A program made the position numbers and the translations under genes. DNA of 64,000 bases from Moritella viscosa. GTDB taxonomy: Bacteria; Pseudomonadota; Gammaproteobacteria; Enterobacterales; Moritellaceae. Every line of letters starts with the position of its first letter. Positions within the stretch are counted from its first letter, which is position 1. Under the pieces are notes generated by a model, which did no database searches, was not told the origin of the DNA, and was given only the letters and a program-made list of their open reading frames with translations. This document shows, in pieces, positions 40,681 through 51,962 of this stretch. The stretch lies in assembly GCA_000953735.1 (NCBI GenBank), contig LN554852.1, positions 1 through 64,000 of the forward strand. Reading direction: 5' to 3'.

Positions 40681-41436
40681 ATGGCAGCAGATCCAAATAC
40701 TCAGCCTTTGATTGCCCATTTAATCGAACTGAGAGACAGGTTATTGCGTGCGAGTGCCGCAATTATCTTAGTTTTTATTTCATTAGTGTATTTTGCTAAT
40801 GATATTTATCAGTTGATATCAGCGCCACTGATTGCGCAATTACCTACTGGTACAAGTATGATTGCAACAGATGTCGCAACACCTTTTTTTACTCCAATAA
40901 AGTTAACACTGGTTGCTTCTTCATTTATTGCCATTCCTTGGGTTTTGTATCAAGTTTGGGCTTTTATCGCGCCAGGTTTATATAAACACGAGAAGAAATT
41001 GATCGCGCCATTGGTGATAAGTAGTGCTTTACTCTTTTATCTTGGCATTGCTTTTTCTTATTTCGTTGTGTTTCCTTTAGCTTTCGAGTTCTTTGCGGCA
41101 GCTGCGCCGGAAGGGGTAACATTTGCGCCTGATATTAGTAGTTATCTTGATTTTGTATTGAAGATATTTTTTGCGTTTGGTCTCGCATTTGAGATCCCCA
41201 TTGCCACATTAGTATTATGCTGGACTGGTGCAACCACACCTGAAAGTTTACGCCAAAAACGACCTTATATTGTCGTTGCGGCATTTATTATGGGGATGTT
41301 ATTAACACCGCCAGATATTATTTCACAAACATTATTAGCGATACCTATGTTGCTATTGTTTGAGTTAGGTTTATTATTTTCTCGTTTTTACGTTAAACAG
41401 GACGAGACAAAAGATGAAGAAGCAGGAACTGATTGA
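40681..41436 (+). CDS. tatC: Twin-arginine translocase subunit TatC
   Basis: This 251-aa protein has six predicted membrane helices and recognises the RR signal peptide. The N-terminal [12 protein letters not shown] (about 13-24) is the cytoplasmic signal-binding part. [26 protein letters not shown] in the periplasmic loop and helix 4 contains the conserved Glu. The C-terminal 23 nt overlap tatD. Gene order tatABCD equals that of E. coli. Confidence 0.96.
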   Translation: MAADPNTQPLIAHLIELRDRLLRASAAIILVFISLVYFANDIYQLISAPLIAQLPTGTSMIATDVATPFFTPIKLTLVASSFIAIPWVLYQVWAFIAPGLYKHEKKLIAPLVISSALLFYLGIAFSYFVVFPLAFEFFAAAAPEGVTFAPDISSYLDFVLKIFFAFGLAFEIPIATLVLCWTGATTPESLRQKRPYIVVAAFIMGMLLTPPDIISQTLLAIPMLLLFELGLLFSRFYVKQDETKDEEAGTD

Positions 41437-42217
41437 TATAGGCGTTAATTTAACAAACGCTGCTTTTCACAAAGATTTACCTGATGTTATTGAACGCGCC
41501 TCTGCCCAAGGGGTGCGTCGTTTAATTGTTACTGGCACGGATATCACCGAAAGCCAGTTAGCTTATCAACTTACTCAAGACTACCCACAACAACTTTATG
41601 CAACAGCAGGCATTCACCCGCATGATGCTCGACATGCTACAGATGATAGCTGGCAGCAAATTAAAGCCCTTGCTCAGTATGACAGTGTCGTCGCTATTGG
41701 TGAATGTGGTTTGGACTTCAACCGTGATTTTTCTCCTCGCCCGATGCAAGAAGCCGCGTTTGCAAAGCAGCTAGAGCTTGCTGCAGAATTAAATATGCCA
41801 GTTTTCATGCATGAACGCGATGCTAACGAACGTTTTATCGCAATCTTAAAAGACTATCGTTCAGCGTTACCTGCAGCTGTATTACACTGTTTTACTGGTT
41901 CTGCGAGTGATTTGGCTGCGTGTTTAGAATTGGATTTACATATTGGCATTACTGGCTGGATCTGTGATGAACGCCGTGGCTCGGAGTTATACCAGTTGGT
42001 GCGAGATATTCCTGCTGATCGGTTAATGCTAGAAACCGATGCGCCGTATTTATTACCGCGAAACCTAAAACCAAAACCGAAATCACGTCGTAATGAACCC
42101 TGCTATCTACCGCATGTTGCACAAACCATTGCTACCGCGCGTAATGAGGATGTTGAGCTATTATTGCGTCGCAGTTTACAAGTAACTGAACAGTTTTTTC
42201 AGTTACCTAAGCTGTGA
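41414..42217 (+). CDS. tatD: TatD-family Mg2+-dependent DNase
   Basis: This 267-aa TIM-barrel hydrolase is not part of the translocon in spite of its name; the family has 3'-5' exonuclease activity on DNA/RNA. Metal ligands appear in [34 protein letters not shown] and [11 protein letters not shown]. The family usually has an HxH in the N-terminal strand; here it is DIGVNL, as in E. coli TatD. The ATG at 41414 lies inside tatC (23-nt overlap). Confidence 0.93.
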   Translation: MKKQELIDIGVNLTNAAFHKDLPDVIERASAQGVRRLIVTGTDITESQLAYQLTQDYPQQLYATAGIHPHDARHATDDSWQQIKALAQYDSVVAIGECGLDFNRDFSPRPMQEAAFAKQLELAAELNMPVFMHERDANERFIAILKDYRSALPAAVLHCFTGSASDLAACLELDLHIGITGWICDERRGSELYQLVRDIPADRLMLETDAPYLLPRNLKPKPKSRRNEPCYLPHVAQTIATARNEDVELLLRRSLQVTEQFFQLPKL

Positions 42218-42270
42218 TCACTATCACTTCCTATGGATTAGTTAATACTTTTTGTATCGAAGACTAGACA

Positions 42271-42317
42271 AAACCGACTAATCAGTCTATTTTTGATTGA
42301 CTAACTAGTCGGTTTTT
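42271..42317 (+). promoter_or_regulatory. Twin palindromes: TetR-type operator overlapping a terminator-like hairpin
   Basis: GACTAATCAGTC (42276-42287) and GACTAACTAGTC (42299-42310) are two 12-bp near-palindromes with centres 23 bp apart. The outer arms AAACCGACTA and TAGTCGGTTT also pair over the whole region and are followed by Ts. The same DNA could be the tatD terminator and the operator of the TetR gene that follows the aldehyde dehydrogenase. Confidence 0.6.
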
Positions 42318-42336
42318 ATATTGAGGCATGAAGATT

Positions 42337-43785
42337 ATGAGTGTAGCGACAATCAGAACGAATGATAGCGATAGTATCGATGATATTGTAGAAATGGAAC
42401 AGCTCTTTGCAACGCAAAAAGAAGCTTATTTAACCCAACCTGAATGGGATATGGCTGAGCGTAAGAAACGCTTAACATTATTTAAAGCCGCTTTCTTGGC
42501 AAACAAAGAAGCATTAGTGACGGCTGTTTCTGAAGATTATGGTCACAGATCTCGTTACGACACTTTAATTGCAGATATCTTACCGACCACAGCACAGTTT
42601 AATTATACTCTAGCGCGCTTAGCAAAGTGGATGAAACCGACACGACGTAATCCTGGTTTGTTATTAGCACCAGCAAGTGTCACGATTCATTACCAGCCTG
42701 TCGGTGTTGTTGGTATCGTTGTGCCTTGGAATTTTCCTATTAATTTGGCTATCGTGCCACTGATTACTAGTATTGCTGCGGGTAATCGCGCCATGCTTAA
42801 AATGTCGGAATTTACACCGAAAACCAATCAAGTACTAAAGCAGATCATTACCTCGGTATTTGATAGTAAAGATGTTTGCATTGTTGAAGGTGAAATGGCC
42901 TTGTCTGCGGCATTTACGAAACTACCTTTTGACCATTTATTATTTACTGGTTCGACAGTGGTCGGTAAGCATGTGATGCGTGCTGCTGCAGACAACCTAA
43001 CGCCAGTGACGCTTGAGTTAGGTGGTAAGTCACCTGTAGTTGTTGCACCTGATATTGATATTAAAGTGGCAGTTAACCGCATCATGTTAGGTAAGAGCCT
43101 TAATGCCGGACAGATCTGTGTTGCGCCTGATTATATTCTTTGTCCTCGTGCAAAAGTCGCGGAGTTTGTGAAAGAATACCGTAATGAGTTTAATCGCCGT
43201 TATCCTGCTGCAATGCAGAATGATGACTACACCAATATTGTTGATGATCGTCAGTATACTCGTCTTAAATCATGGTTAGAAGATGCAAAACAAAAGGGTG
43301 TGCAAGTAGAAACAATGCAGGATGGTAGTAGTCTTGATGATCAAAGACACCGTATGTTACCGCACTTATTACTCAATGTGACTGATGACATGCAGTTGAT
43401 GCAGGATGAGATTTTTGGTCCGTTACTGCCAATCCTACCTTATGATACTATTGATGATGCAATCAGTTATATTAAAAAACGTCCACATCCATTAGCGTTA
43501 TATATCATGAGTTTTGATAATAAAGCCCAGAAAAAAATCCAACGTGAGACTATTTCCGGTGGTGTTGCTATCAATGATACAATCATGCATGTAGCAGCTG
43601 AAGATGCGCCGTTTGGTGGTGTTGGTTCTGCAGGTATGGGGCATTATCACGGTATCGAAGGTTTCCGTACGTTTTCAAAATCAAAAACTATCTTGAAGCA
43701 AGGTAAATTCCATTCTACGCGCTTTGTTCATGCACCTTATGGGAGTTTGATACAAAAGATAATTTTGAAATTTTTCTTGAGATAA
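42337..43785 (+). CDS. Aldehyde dehydrogenase, coniferyl-aldehyde-dehydrogenase-like
   Basis: This 482-aa NAD(P)-dependent enzyme oxidises an aldehyde to the acid. The nucleotide-binding region is VVPWNFPINLAI with FTGSTVVGKHV. The base Glu lies in LELGGKSPVVV and the catalytic Cys in NAGQICVAPDYIL. The group I class 3 shape, with a hydrophobic C-terminal tail (IQKIILKFFLR), suggests membrane association and long-chain or aromatic aldehydes. GAGG suits the ATG at 42337 better than the one at 42328. It is followed after 1 bp by a TetR gene, so the substrate is probably the inducer. Confidence 0.88.
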   Translation: MSVATIRTNDSDSIDDIVEMEQLFATQKEAYLTQPEWDMAERKKRLTLFKAAFLANKEALVTAVSEDYGHRSRYDTLIADILPTTAQFNYTLARLAKWMKPTRRNPGLLLAPASVTIHYQPVGVVGIVVPWNFPINLAIVPLITSIAAGNRAMLKMSEFTPKTNQVLKQIITSVFDSKDVCIVEGEMALSAAFTKLPFDHLLFTGSTVVGKHVMRAAADNLTPVTLELGGKSPVVVAPDIDIKVAVNRIMLGKSLNAGQICVAPDYILCPRAKVAEFVKEYRNEFNRRYPAAMQNDDYTNIVDDRQYTRLKSWLEDAKQKGVQVETMQDGSSLDDQRHRMLPHLLLNVTDDMQLMQDEIFGPLLPILPYDTIDDAISYIKKRPHPLALYIMSFDNKAQKKIQRETISGGVAINDTIMHVAAEDAPFGGVGSAGMGHYHGIEGFRTFSKSKTILKQGKFHSTRFVHAPYGSLIQKIILKFFLR

Positions 43786-43786
43786 T

Positions 43787-44377
43787 ATGACTAAATCAAA
43801 AAAAACACTGATCTTGGATGCCGCGTTAGCGCTGTTCACAGTCAATGGTTTTCATGGTACGACGACGGCGGCGATTGCACGTGAAGCAAAAGTCGCAACG
43901 GGTACCTTGTTTCATCACTTTGCCACGAAAGAAGCATTAATCGAAGCCTTATATCTTGAGGTTAAAAGAGAATTCGCTCAGGCTTTATTGCAGCCGAATG
44001 ATCATAATGCTGAATCTGGATTAACAGATATCTGGGTCAACGGCGTTCACTGGTTGGTTAATCACCAACAAAAAATGGCGTTTATCCTACTTTGTAGCCA
44101 TTCGTTGTATTTTGATAAAAAGATCCAATTGGCTATTTGGGAAGAGGTATTAGGCTTCTTTACGCAATTACTTAATACGGGTATTCGTAACGGTATGATT
44201 AAAGATTTACCGATACCGTACCTATTAACTACATGTGAGAGTTTCTTACTATCAACGGCGACTTATGTGTATGCGCTACCTGAGATAGATCAAAAGGCTG
44301 CTATTAATTCGTCAATTAATGTAATTGTTGATGCTATTTCAGTACAAGGTGCTGATATTCATTTACTCACGCGGTAA
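43787..44377 (+). CDS. TetR-family transcriptional regulator
   Basis: This 196-aa regulator has an N-terminal HTH (TTAAIAREAKVATGTLFHHFATKEALIEALY, about residues 25-55) and a variable helical ligand-binding C-terminal part. It lies 1 bp after the aldehyde dehydrogenase, so it is co-transcribed, and it probably represses the pair through the palindromes at 42276-42310. The ligand is unknown; aldehydes, acyl compounds or antimicrobials are all possible. Confidence 0.88.
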   Translation: MTKSKKTLILDAALALFTVNGFHGTTTAAIAREAKVATGTLFHHFATKEALIEALYLEVKREFAQALLQPNDHNAESGLTDIWVNGVHWLVNHQQKMAFILLCSHSLYFDKKIQLAIWEEVLGFFTQLLNTGIRNGMIKDLPIPYLLTTCESFLLSTATYVYALPEIDQKAAINSSINVIVDAISVQGADIHLLTR

Positions 44378-44382
44378 GATGA

Positions 44383-45465
<1,083 letters not shown>

Positions 45466-45481
45466 TTATTTTACGGCAATA

Positions 45482-45508
45482 AAAAACCGAGCATGCGACT
45501 CGGTTTTT
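45482..45508. terminator. Bidirectional terminator between hemB and gppA
   Basis: ACCGAG (45486-45491) pairs with CTCGGT (45499-45504) around a 7-nt loop. A and T runs on either side serve both convergent genes. Confidence 0.9.
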
Positions 45509-45524
45509 ACTTTCTGATTGTCTA

Positions 45525-47027
45525 TTATTTTTCTTGAACTTGTAACACTAAATTATGCTTAGCTTGTAATTCTAACTCAGATGCTAATGCGGCTGCACGT
45601 AATGGATGCCGCGCTAACCATTGTGTTGGCAAGGTGATGGTTAATGTATTTTCTTCAGCGAGAGTAAATGAAAACTCTGGGATTGTACCATCAGTACGTC
45701 GTAAGGCTAGTGTGTACGATACCCTTAAGATACGACAAAGCAGCAATGCACTTGCGTAACTGATTGCTGATTGTTGTGCTAACAAAGACAAATTTAATTC
45801 ATCACGTTGGTTAATTAATAACGCCGACAATAATTGCTTCTGCGCTTTGGTAAAACCAAGCATATCTGTGTTATCGATAATATAAGCCGCGTGTTGTGGC
45901 GCTTTCTTATAATCAATTGATAAGCCGATCTCGTGTAGAGAGCTGACATAAGCAAGTAAAGGTCCTGCTTGGGTATCGCCTTCTGAAATCGTTATTTTTA
46001 GTTGGTCAAATGCTTCTAACGCTGTACTTTTAACGCGTTCGGCTTGTCCCAGATCCAGTTGATGTTTTACCATCAAGTTATTTACTGTTTGCTGACGTAC
46101 ATTGTGACTTGCACGCAGCCCTGTCATTTCGTAAATAACGCCTTCTCTTAATGCACCGCCAGCTAAAAACATATTGTTGATTTCTAGGCTTTCAAATAGC
46201 GCGGTAAGAATGGCTAAACCGCTTGTAAATACGGGTTTTCTATCAGCTGCTAAGCCTTTGATGTTAAGGTTTTCAATATCACCACAGGCAATTGCTTGCT
46301 GTTGGATACAGTGTAATTTCGTCAAGGTTATCTGTTCGTTCTCACCTTGTGCGACCATAATTTCTTGTAGCGCTTGGATCGTACCAGAAGCACCTATACA
46401 CGTATTCCAACCAATGGTTAAATACTTTTCTAGTTGAGGGGTCAAAACTGCTTTTGCCGCATTAATTGCTTGCGTAAAGTTATGTTGATTAAGCTTACCA
46501 TCAGCAAAATAGTTATTTAACCAAGTAACACAGCCCATCTTAAAGCTATAAAGTAGTTTTGCTTGTGCTTGTTCACCAATAATGAGTTCAGTACTTGCGC
46601 CACCGATATCAACCACTAAACGATTGCCTTGGCCACTGCTGGTATAGGCAACGCCTTTGTAGATAAGTGCAGCTTCTTGTTCACCGGAAATAATGTTTAC
46701 CGGATGTGCCAATATTTTTTCTGCCGTAGCAAGAAATACAGCTACATTTTTTGCTAAGCGCAATGTAGCAGTACCAACAATCCGAATGTTCTCGGCAGGA
46801 ATGTCTTGTAGCTGCTCAGCAAACAAACTTAAACAATCCCAACCGCGCAGAAGTGCTGCTTGGTTGAGGTTATTTTCTGCATCAAGGCCAGCAGCAAGTC
46901 TTACTTTACGCTTCACTTTAGCAACAGTTTGTAGGCTATTGTTAACTTCACGAACGACCAGCATATGAAAGCTGTTTGAACCGAGGTCAATTACGGCATA
47001 TAAATTTGACGAACTTTTTTTACTCAC
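45525..47027 (-). CDS. gppA: Exopolyphosphatase / guanosine pentaphosphate phosphohydrolase (Ppx/GppA family)
   Basis: This enzyme of about 500 aa converts pppGpp to ppGpp or hydrolyses polyphosphate. The N-terminal actin-fold signature is AVIDLGSNSFHMLVV. VDIGGASTELIIGEQ and the Gly-rich GASGTIQALQEIM follow, and AGGALREGVIYEM closes the core. A C-terminal HD-like domain has LHEIGLSIDYKKAPQHAAY. The first possible codon is TTG at 47051; GTG at 47027 gives an N-terminus like E. coli GppA. It lies after rhlB on the same strand, as in E. coli, which favours GppA over Ppx. Confidence 0.92.
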   Translation of the reverse strand: MSKKSSSNLYAVIDLGSNSFHMLVVREVNNSLQTVAKVKRKVRLAAGLDAENNLNQAALLRGWDCLSLFAEQLQDIPAENIRIVGTATLRLAKNVAVFLATAEKILAHPVNIISGEQEAALIYKGVAYTSSGQGNRLVVDIGGASTELIIGEQAQAKLLYSFKMGCVTWLNNYFADGKLNQHNFTQAINAAKAVLTPQLEKYLTIGWNTCIGASGTIQALQEIMVAQGENEQITLTKLHCIQQQAIACGDIENLNIKGLAADRKPVFTSGLAILTALFESLEINNMFLAGGALREGVIYEMTGLRASHNVRQQTVNNLMVKHQLDLGQAERVKSTALEAFDQLKITISEGDTQAGPLLAYVSSLHEIGLSIDYKKAPQHAAYIIDNTDMLGFTKAQKQLLSALLINQRDELNLSLLAQQSAISYASALLLCRILRVSYTLALRRTDGTIPEFSFTLAEENTLTITLPTQWLARHPLRAAALASELELQAKHNLVLQVQEK

Positions 47028-47060
47028 ACTAATCACTTTATCTATAAACAAACTATTTAA

Positions 47061-48356
47061 TTAATGGGTTTTGTTATGCGTATTATGCTGACGTTGGCCA
47101 GTACGACGCGTTTTGTTACGATCATTCATTGATCTTGAATTACCTGGACGAGCACGTTTAGTGTGGATCGGTCGTGGTAAGTCAGTTAATAGCGCTGTTT
47201 TATCGTAATGACAAACAGGGATCGTATGTTCAATGTATTCTTCAATCGCGGGTAAATTATAAATGTATTTTTCACAAGCGAAACTAATTGAATGACCTTC
47301 TGCACCAGCACGACCAGTACGGCCAATACGGTGTACGTAATCACCACAATTATCGGGTAAATCGTAGTTAAATACATGACTTACAGCTGGAATATGTAGA
47401 CCACGTGCTGCAACGTCCGTCGCGACAAGAATGTCTAATTTACCTTGGGTGAATTGTTCTAGAATACTGTTACGTTTTTTCTGAGGGATATCACCTGTTA
47501 ATAAACCAACGCGATGTTTATCTGCTGCCAAGTGGCCCCAGATTTCTTCACATTTATGTTTAGTATTGGCAAATACAATGGCACGTTCTGGCCATTCTTC
47601 TTCAATTAACGTTTGTAATAATGCCATTTTGTCATCATTTGATGGGTGAAATAGCTCTTGAGTAATACTGCTACCTGTTACTTTCTCTGCTTCAACAGTT
47701 ACTTCTTCTGGTTCGTTCATGTGCTGATAAGCTAATTCACGAATATCCCAAGTAAAGGTCGCTGAAAACAGTAAGTTTAGGCGCTGTTTTGGTTCTGGCA
47801 TTTTACGCATCAGATAACGAATATCTTTAATGAAGCCTTGATCTAGCATACGATCAGCTTCATCTAATACTAATGCTTCAACACCTGATAAATCCATTGT
47901 TTTTTGTTTTTCAAAATCAATGATACGACCCACAGTACCGATGATGATATCAACGCCTTTTTCAAGGTTTTCACGTTGAATATCGTAGCTTTCACCACCA
48001 TAAACAAGACCCATTTTAAGGCCAGTTGTTTTGGCAATAGGTAACGCATCTTTATGAATTTGAATTGCAAGTTCGCGTGTTGGCGCTAAGATAATAGCGC
48101 GAGGCTTATTTTTTGGACGATCTTCGGCTGGTTTTGTTTTCAATAAATGATGAAAAATAGCGGCCAAAAATGCGATAGTTTTGCCTGTACCAGTCTGTGC
48201 TTGACCGGCTACATCTTTACCTTGGATGGCAAATGGCAAGCTAAGTGCTTGAATTGGTGTACAATATTCGAAGCCTGAAGCTTCTAACCCAGCAAGTACG
48301 TCGGCATTAAGGCCAAACTGGGAGAACTTATGTTCTGTAAGATGTTTTTTGCTCAT
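47061..48356 (-). CDS. rhlB: ATP-dependent RNA helicase RhlB (DEAD-box)
   Basis: This 431-aa helicase of the RNA degradosome unwinds structured RNA for RNase E. The Q motif region is [13 protein letters not shown], Walker A is AQTGTGKT, motif II is DEADRML, motif III is SAT, and motif VI is [10 protein letters not shown]. The C-terminal tail is basic ([18 protein letters not shown]) and is expected to bind RNA. Divergence from trxA and adjacency to gppA reproduce E. coli order. The 109-bp gap to trxA must contain both promoters. Confidence 0.95.
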   Translation of the reverse strand: MSKKHLTEHKFSQFGLNADVLAGLEASGFEYCTPIQALSLPFAIQGKDVAGQAQTGTGKTIAFLAAIFHHLLKTKPAEDRPKNKPRAIILAPTRELAIQIHKDALPIAKTTGLKMGLVYGGESYDIQRENLEKGVDIIIGTVGRIIDFEKQKTMDLSGVEALVLDEADRMLDQGFIKDIRYLMRKMPEPKQRLNLLFSATFTWDIRELAYQHMNEPEEVTVEAEKVTGSSITQELFHPSNDDKMALLQTLIEEEWPERAIVFANTKHKCEEIWGHLAADKHRVGLLTGDIPQKKRNSILEQFTQGKLDILVATDVAARGLHIPAVSHVFNYDLPDNCGDYVHRIGRTGRAGAEGHSISFACEKYIYNLPAIEEYIEHTIPVCHYDKTALLTDLPRPIHTKRARPGNSRSMNDRNKTRRTGQRQHNTHNKTH

Positions 48357-48465
48357 TTATTTAGCATATCAGGTTAAGCTTGCATTAAGAACTTAAATCT
48401 ATTGAAATAGGGCAATGAGTGCCACATATATGTAGTAACAAAATTATTTTTTATTGGAGTTATAA

Positions 48466-48792
48466 ATGAGCGACAAAATTATTCAGCTAACCGATGCTGC
48501 TTTCGATATGGATGTGTTAAATTCAGAATTACCTGTACTAGTTGATTTTTGGGCTGAGTGGTGTGGACCTTGCAAAATGATCGCGCCGATCTTAAGCGAA
48601 GTTGCTGAAGAGTACGCAGGTAAAGTAACTATCGGTAAATTAAATATCGATCAAAATTCAGGTACACCACCTAAATTTGGTATCCGTGGTATCCCGACTT
48701 TATTGTTATTTAAAAACGGTGCAGTTGCGGCAACTAAAGTTGGCGCATTATCAAAAGCGCAACTTCAAAGTTTTCTAGACGAAAACCTGTAG
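48466..48792 (+). CDS. trxA: Thioredoxin 1
   Basis: This 108-aa redox protein reduces disulfides in cytoplasmic proteins, with electrons from thioredoxin reductase. The active site WCGPCK is at about residues 32-37. The conserved Asp of VLVDFWAEW and the cis-Pro of [10 protein letters not shown] are present. The length equals E. coli TrxA with its Met (109). A good GGAG lies ahead of the ATG. It is followed by a long hairpin and then rho. Confidence 0.96.
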   Translation: MSDKIIQLTDAAFDMDVLNSELPVLVDFWAEWCGPCKMIAPILSEVAEEYAGKVTIGKLNIDQNSGTPPKFGIRGIPTLLLFKNGAVAATKVGALSKAQLQSFLDENL

Positions 48793-48800
48793 CATGTAAA

Positions 48801-48837
48801 ATATTGACGAGATTTTGTTTTTTAATCTCGTCAATAT
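48801..48837 (+). terminator. Hairpin after trxA
   Basis: A 14-bp perfect stem (48801-48814 with 48824-48837) encloses a T-rich 9-nt loop. It lacks a trailing U-tract, so it could be a terminator or a 3' stabiliser. Confidence 0.6.
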
Positions 48838-48919
48838 GCTATTATTCAGTGGACGAATAAAATTATAAATGCTACTTTCGTTGTTCGTTTATTGTTCTAC
48901 GTGCCGAACCAGGCATCAT

Positions 48920-49005
48920 AATCAATGATCCAATCATTGATTCAATAACTCAAATTATCGATTCATTACTTAGTTAATGACTCACACACTCGATCATTGA
49001 TTCAA
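48920..49005 (+). promoter_or_regulatory. Structured repeats in the rho leader
   Basis: AATCAATGAT and ATCATTGATT (48920-48942) form a perfect 10-bp hairpin with a CCA loop. Its right arm plus CAA (ATCATTGATTCAA, 48933-48945) is repeated exactly 60 bp later at 48993-49005. The whole 274-bp trxA-rho gap contains no gene. In E. coli rho is autoregulated by Rho-dependent attenuation in its leader, so these repeats may be regulatory. Confidence 0.4.
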
Positions 49006-49066
49006 ATACTTTATCCTTGGTTGACATTCCGTTACGCAAAGGTTGCATAAGCTCGAACTCATCATT

Positions 49067-50332
49067 ATGAATTTAACCGAATTAAAAAACACACCAGTTT
49101 CTGAACTTGTAAAACTGGGCGAATCTATGGGTCTAGAAAATCTGGCTCGCTTAAGAAAACAAGACATCATTTTTTCTATCTTAAAAGCTCACGCAAAAAG
49201 CGGTGAAGACATTTTTGGTAATGGTGTTTTAGAGATTTTGCAGGATGGCTTTGGTTTCTTGCGTTCAGCAGACAGCTCTTATCTTGCCGGCCCTGATGAT
49301 ATTTATGTCTCGCCAAGTCAGATCCGTCGCTTTAACTTGCGAACGGGTGATACCGTTGGTGGTAAAATCCGCCCGCCAAAAGATGGCGAACGATATTTTG
49401 CCTTGTTAAAGATTGACCAAGTTAACTTTGACCGCCCTGAAAACTCTCGTAATAAAATCCTCTTTGAAAACCTTACTCCAATCCATCCAAATGAACGTCT
49501 TCGTTTAGAACGTGGTAATGGCAGTACCGAAGATATCACTTCGCGTATTCTTGATTTAAGTGCACCGATTGGTAAAGGTCAACGTGGTTTAATTGTGGCA
49601 CCACCGAAAGCTGGTAAAACAATGCTATTACAAAACATTGCCTCTTCAATTGCGTTAAATCATCCTGACGCGACATTGATGGTTCTGCTTATCGATGAAC
49701 GTCCGGAAGAAGTAACAGAGATGCAGCGTTTGGTTCGTGGTGAAGTAATTGCTTCAACATTTGATGAACCTGCTAACCGACATGTGCAAGTTGCGGAAAT
49801 GATGATCGAAAAAGCGAAACGTCTTGTCGAGCACAAGAAAGACGTGATCATCTTACTTGATTCTGTAACGCGTCTAGCACGTGCTTACAATACAGTGACA
49901 CCGTCATCAGGTAAGATTTTATCTGGTGGTGTTGATGCAAACGCTTTACACCGTCCGAAGCGTTTCTTCGGTGCTGCACGTAATGTTGAAGAAGGTGGTT
50001 CTTTAACTATTATCGCAACAGCATTGATTGATACTGGTTCGAAAATGGATGAAGTAATTTACGAAGAATTTAAAGGTACTGGTAACCAAGAGTTACACCT
50101 TAATCGTAAAATTGCAGAACGTCGTGTTTATCCTGCGATTGACTTCACTCGTTCAGGTACGCGTCGTGAAGAACTGTTAGCAGATAAAGCTGAGTTACAG
50201 AAAATGTGGATCCTACGTAAAATCGTGCACCCAATGGGTGAGATTGATGCGATGGAATTCCTGATTGATAAACTGGCTATGACGAAAACGAATGATCAAT
50301 TCTTCGAAGCAATGAAGAAGCAAAAATCATAA
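49067..50332 (+). CDS. rho: Transcription termination factor Rho
   Basis: This 421-aa hexameric RNA helicase ends transcription of untranslated RNA. An N-terminal helical domain ([19 protein letters not shown]) is followed by a cold-shock-like RNA-binding fold ([15 protein letters not shown]). The P-loop is [12 protein letters not shown] (about 176-187), the Q-loop region follows, and the R-loop ends in KKQKS. The ATG at 49067 gives the E. coli-like N-terminus; an earlier in-frame TTG is rejected. A strong terminator follows. Confidence 0.97.
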   Translation: MNLTELKNTPVSELVKLGESMGLENLARLRKQDIIFSILKAHAKSGEDIFGNGVLEILQDGFGFLRSADSSYLAGPDDIYVSPSQIRRFNLRTGDTVGGKIRPPKDGERYFALLKIDQVNFDRPENSRNKILFENLTPIHPNERLRLERGNGSTEDITSRILDLSAPIGKGQRGLIVAPPKAGKTMLLQNIASSIALNHPDATLMVLLIDERPEEVTEMQRLVRGEVIASTFDEPANRHVQVAEMMIEKAKRLVEHKKDVIILLDSVTRLARAYNTVTPSSGKILSGGVDANALHRPKRFFGAARNVEEGGSLTIIATALIDTGSKMDEVIYEEFKGTGNQELHLNRKIAERRVYPAIDFTRSGTRREELLADKAELQKMWILRKIVHPMGEIDAMEFLIDKLAMTKTNDQFFEAMKKQKS

Positions 50333-50370
50333 TCGCTTAAGTTAACTGTCTGTGATTAATATTTAAAATA

Positions 50371-50417
50371 AACGCCATATATTTTGTTTTTATAACAAAT
50401 GTGTGGCGTTTTTTTTT
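50371..50417 (+). terminator. Intrinsic terminator after rho
   Basis: AACGCCA (50371-50377) pairs with TGGCGTT (50404-50410), with further inner pairing (ATTTTGTT/AACAAAT) and a T-run to 50417. It ends only 23 nt before the ubiD ATG. Confidence 0.8.
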
Positions 50418-50440
50418 CAAAAAATAGCGTGGAATTGTTT

Positions 50441-51907
50441 ATGAAATATAAAGATCTGAGAGACTTTATTGCCTTACTTGAAAGCAAAGGCGAATTAAAA
50501 CGTATTCATCAAGAAATTGACCCGTATTTGGAAATGACGGAAATTTGCGATCGCACATTAAAAGCAGGCGGTCCGGCATTATTATTTGAAAATCCGAAAG
50601 GCCATACTATGCCGGTATTGGGTAACCTGTTTGGTACACCCGATCGCGTTGCGATGGGGATGGGTCGTGAAAGTGTCAGTGAACTGCGTGAAGTGGGTGA
50701 ATGGTTATCCTATTTAAAAGAACCTGAGCCACCGAAAGGTTTTAAAGAGTTAATGGAAAAAGTACCGATATTTAAACAGGTACTGAATATGCCCACCAAA
50801 AGGCTGCGTAAAGCACCCTGCCAAGAAATAGTGTTAACAGGTGATGATGTTGATTTAAGTCAGATCCCTATTCAGCATTGCTGGCCGGGAGACGTTGCCC
50901 CATTAATTACTTGGGGTTTAACGATCACCCAAGGTCCTTATAAAAAACGTCAGAATTTAGGTATTTATCGTCAGCAAGTACTGAGTAAAAACAAATTAAT
51001 TATGCGTTGGTTATCTCATCGTGGTGGTGCTCTGGATTTTAAAGAATTTCAAGAACTAAACCCGGGTGAAAACTACCCTGTATCTGTGGCACTAGGTGCT
51101 GATCCTGCGACAATTTTAGGTGCCGTAACGCCTGTACCAGATACGTTATCGGAATATGCTTTTGCAGGTTTATTACGTGGTAGTCGTACTGAAGTCGTTA
51201 AATCTATTTCTAATGACCTTGAAGTGCCTGCAGGTGCTGAAATTATCTTAGAAGGTTATATCGCGCCGGGCGAGATGGCAGAGGAAGGCCCTTATGGTGA
51301 TCATACCGGTTACTATAACGAGACTGACTCTTTTCCTGTATTTACGGTGACGCACATTACGATGCGTAAAGATGCCATTTATCATTCTACCTATACAGGT
51401 CGCCCTGCAGATGAACCTGCTGTATTGGGTGTGGCGCTAAACGAAGTCTTTGTACCGATTTTACAAAAGCAATATCCTGAAATTGTTGATTTTTATTTAC
51501 CGCCAGAAGGTTGCTCTTATCGTATGGCGGTAGTGACAATTAAGAAACAATATCCTGGTCATGCAAAGCGCGTGATGCTGGGAGTGTGGTCATTCTTACG
51601 TCAGTTCATGTATACCAAATTTGTTATCGTTTGTGATGATGATATTAATGCGCGTGATTGGAATGATGTTATTTGGGCTATTACGACCCGTATGGACCCC
51701 GCTCGCGATACGACAATGATTGAACATACGCCAATTGATTATCTCGATTTTGCATCACCGGTATCGGGTCTTGGCTCTAAAATGGGTATGGATGCAACCA
51801 ATAAATGGCCTGGTGAGACAGATCGTGAATGGGGCGAACCAATTGTGATGGATGAGAAGGTTAAGCAGCGAGTCGATGATTTATGGGACGAATTAGCGAT
51901 TTTGTGA
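50441..51907 (+). CDS. ubiD: 3-octaprenyl-4-hydroxybenzoate decarboxylase UbiD
   Basis: This 488-aa prenylated-FMN-dependent decarboxylase acts early in ubiquinone synthesis and needs a UbiX partner, which is not in this window. Conserved motifs include [12 protein letters not shown] (about 37-48), the IYRQQVL cofactor region, and [11 protein letters not shown] with the catalytic Glu-Arg-Glu system. The ATG at 50441 matches [10 protein letters not shown] of E. coli. It begins just after the rho terminator; ubiD-fre order is as in E. coli. Confidence 0.95.
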   Translation: MKYKDLRDFIALLESKGELKRIHQEIDPYLEMTEICDRTLKAGGPALLFENPKGHTMPVLGNLFGTPDRVAMGMGRESVSELREVGEWLSYLKEPEPPKGFKELMEKVPIFKQVLNMPTKRLRKAPCQEIVLTGDDVDLSQIPIQHCWPGDVAPLITWGLTITQGPYKKRQNLGIYRQQVLSKNKLIMRWLSHRGGALDFKEFQELNPGENYPVSVALGADPATILGAVTPVPDTLSEYAFAGLLRGSRTEVVKSISNDLEVPAGAEIILEGYIAPGEMAEEGPYGDHTGYYNETDSFPVFTVTHITMRKDAIYHSTYTGRPADEPAVLGVALNEVFVPILQKQYPEIVDFYLPPEGCSYRMAVVTIKKQYPGHAKRVMLGVWSFLRQFMYTKFVIVCDDDINARDWNDVIWAITTRMDPARDTTMIEHTPIDYLDFASPVSGLGSKMGMDATNKWPGETDREWGEPIVMDEKVKQRVDDLWDELAIL

Positions 51908-51962
51908 TATAAATGAGCTAGATCATAAAAATTCGTGCTTGTCAGAGATTGAAAGGGAATGT

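Noticed and set aside
48919-49005. MITE or REP-type mobile repeat before rho
   Set aside because: No target-site duplication or second copy elsewhere in the window; kept only as a leader structure.
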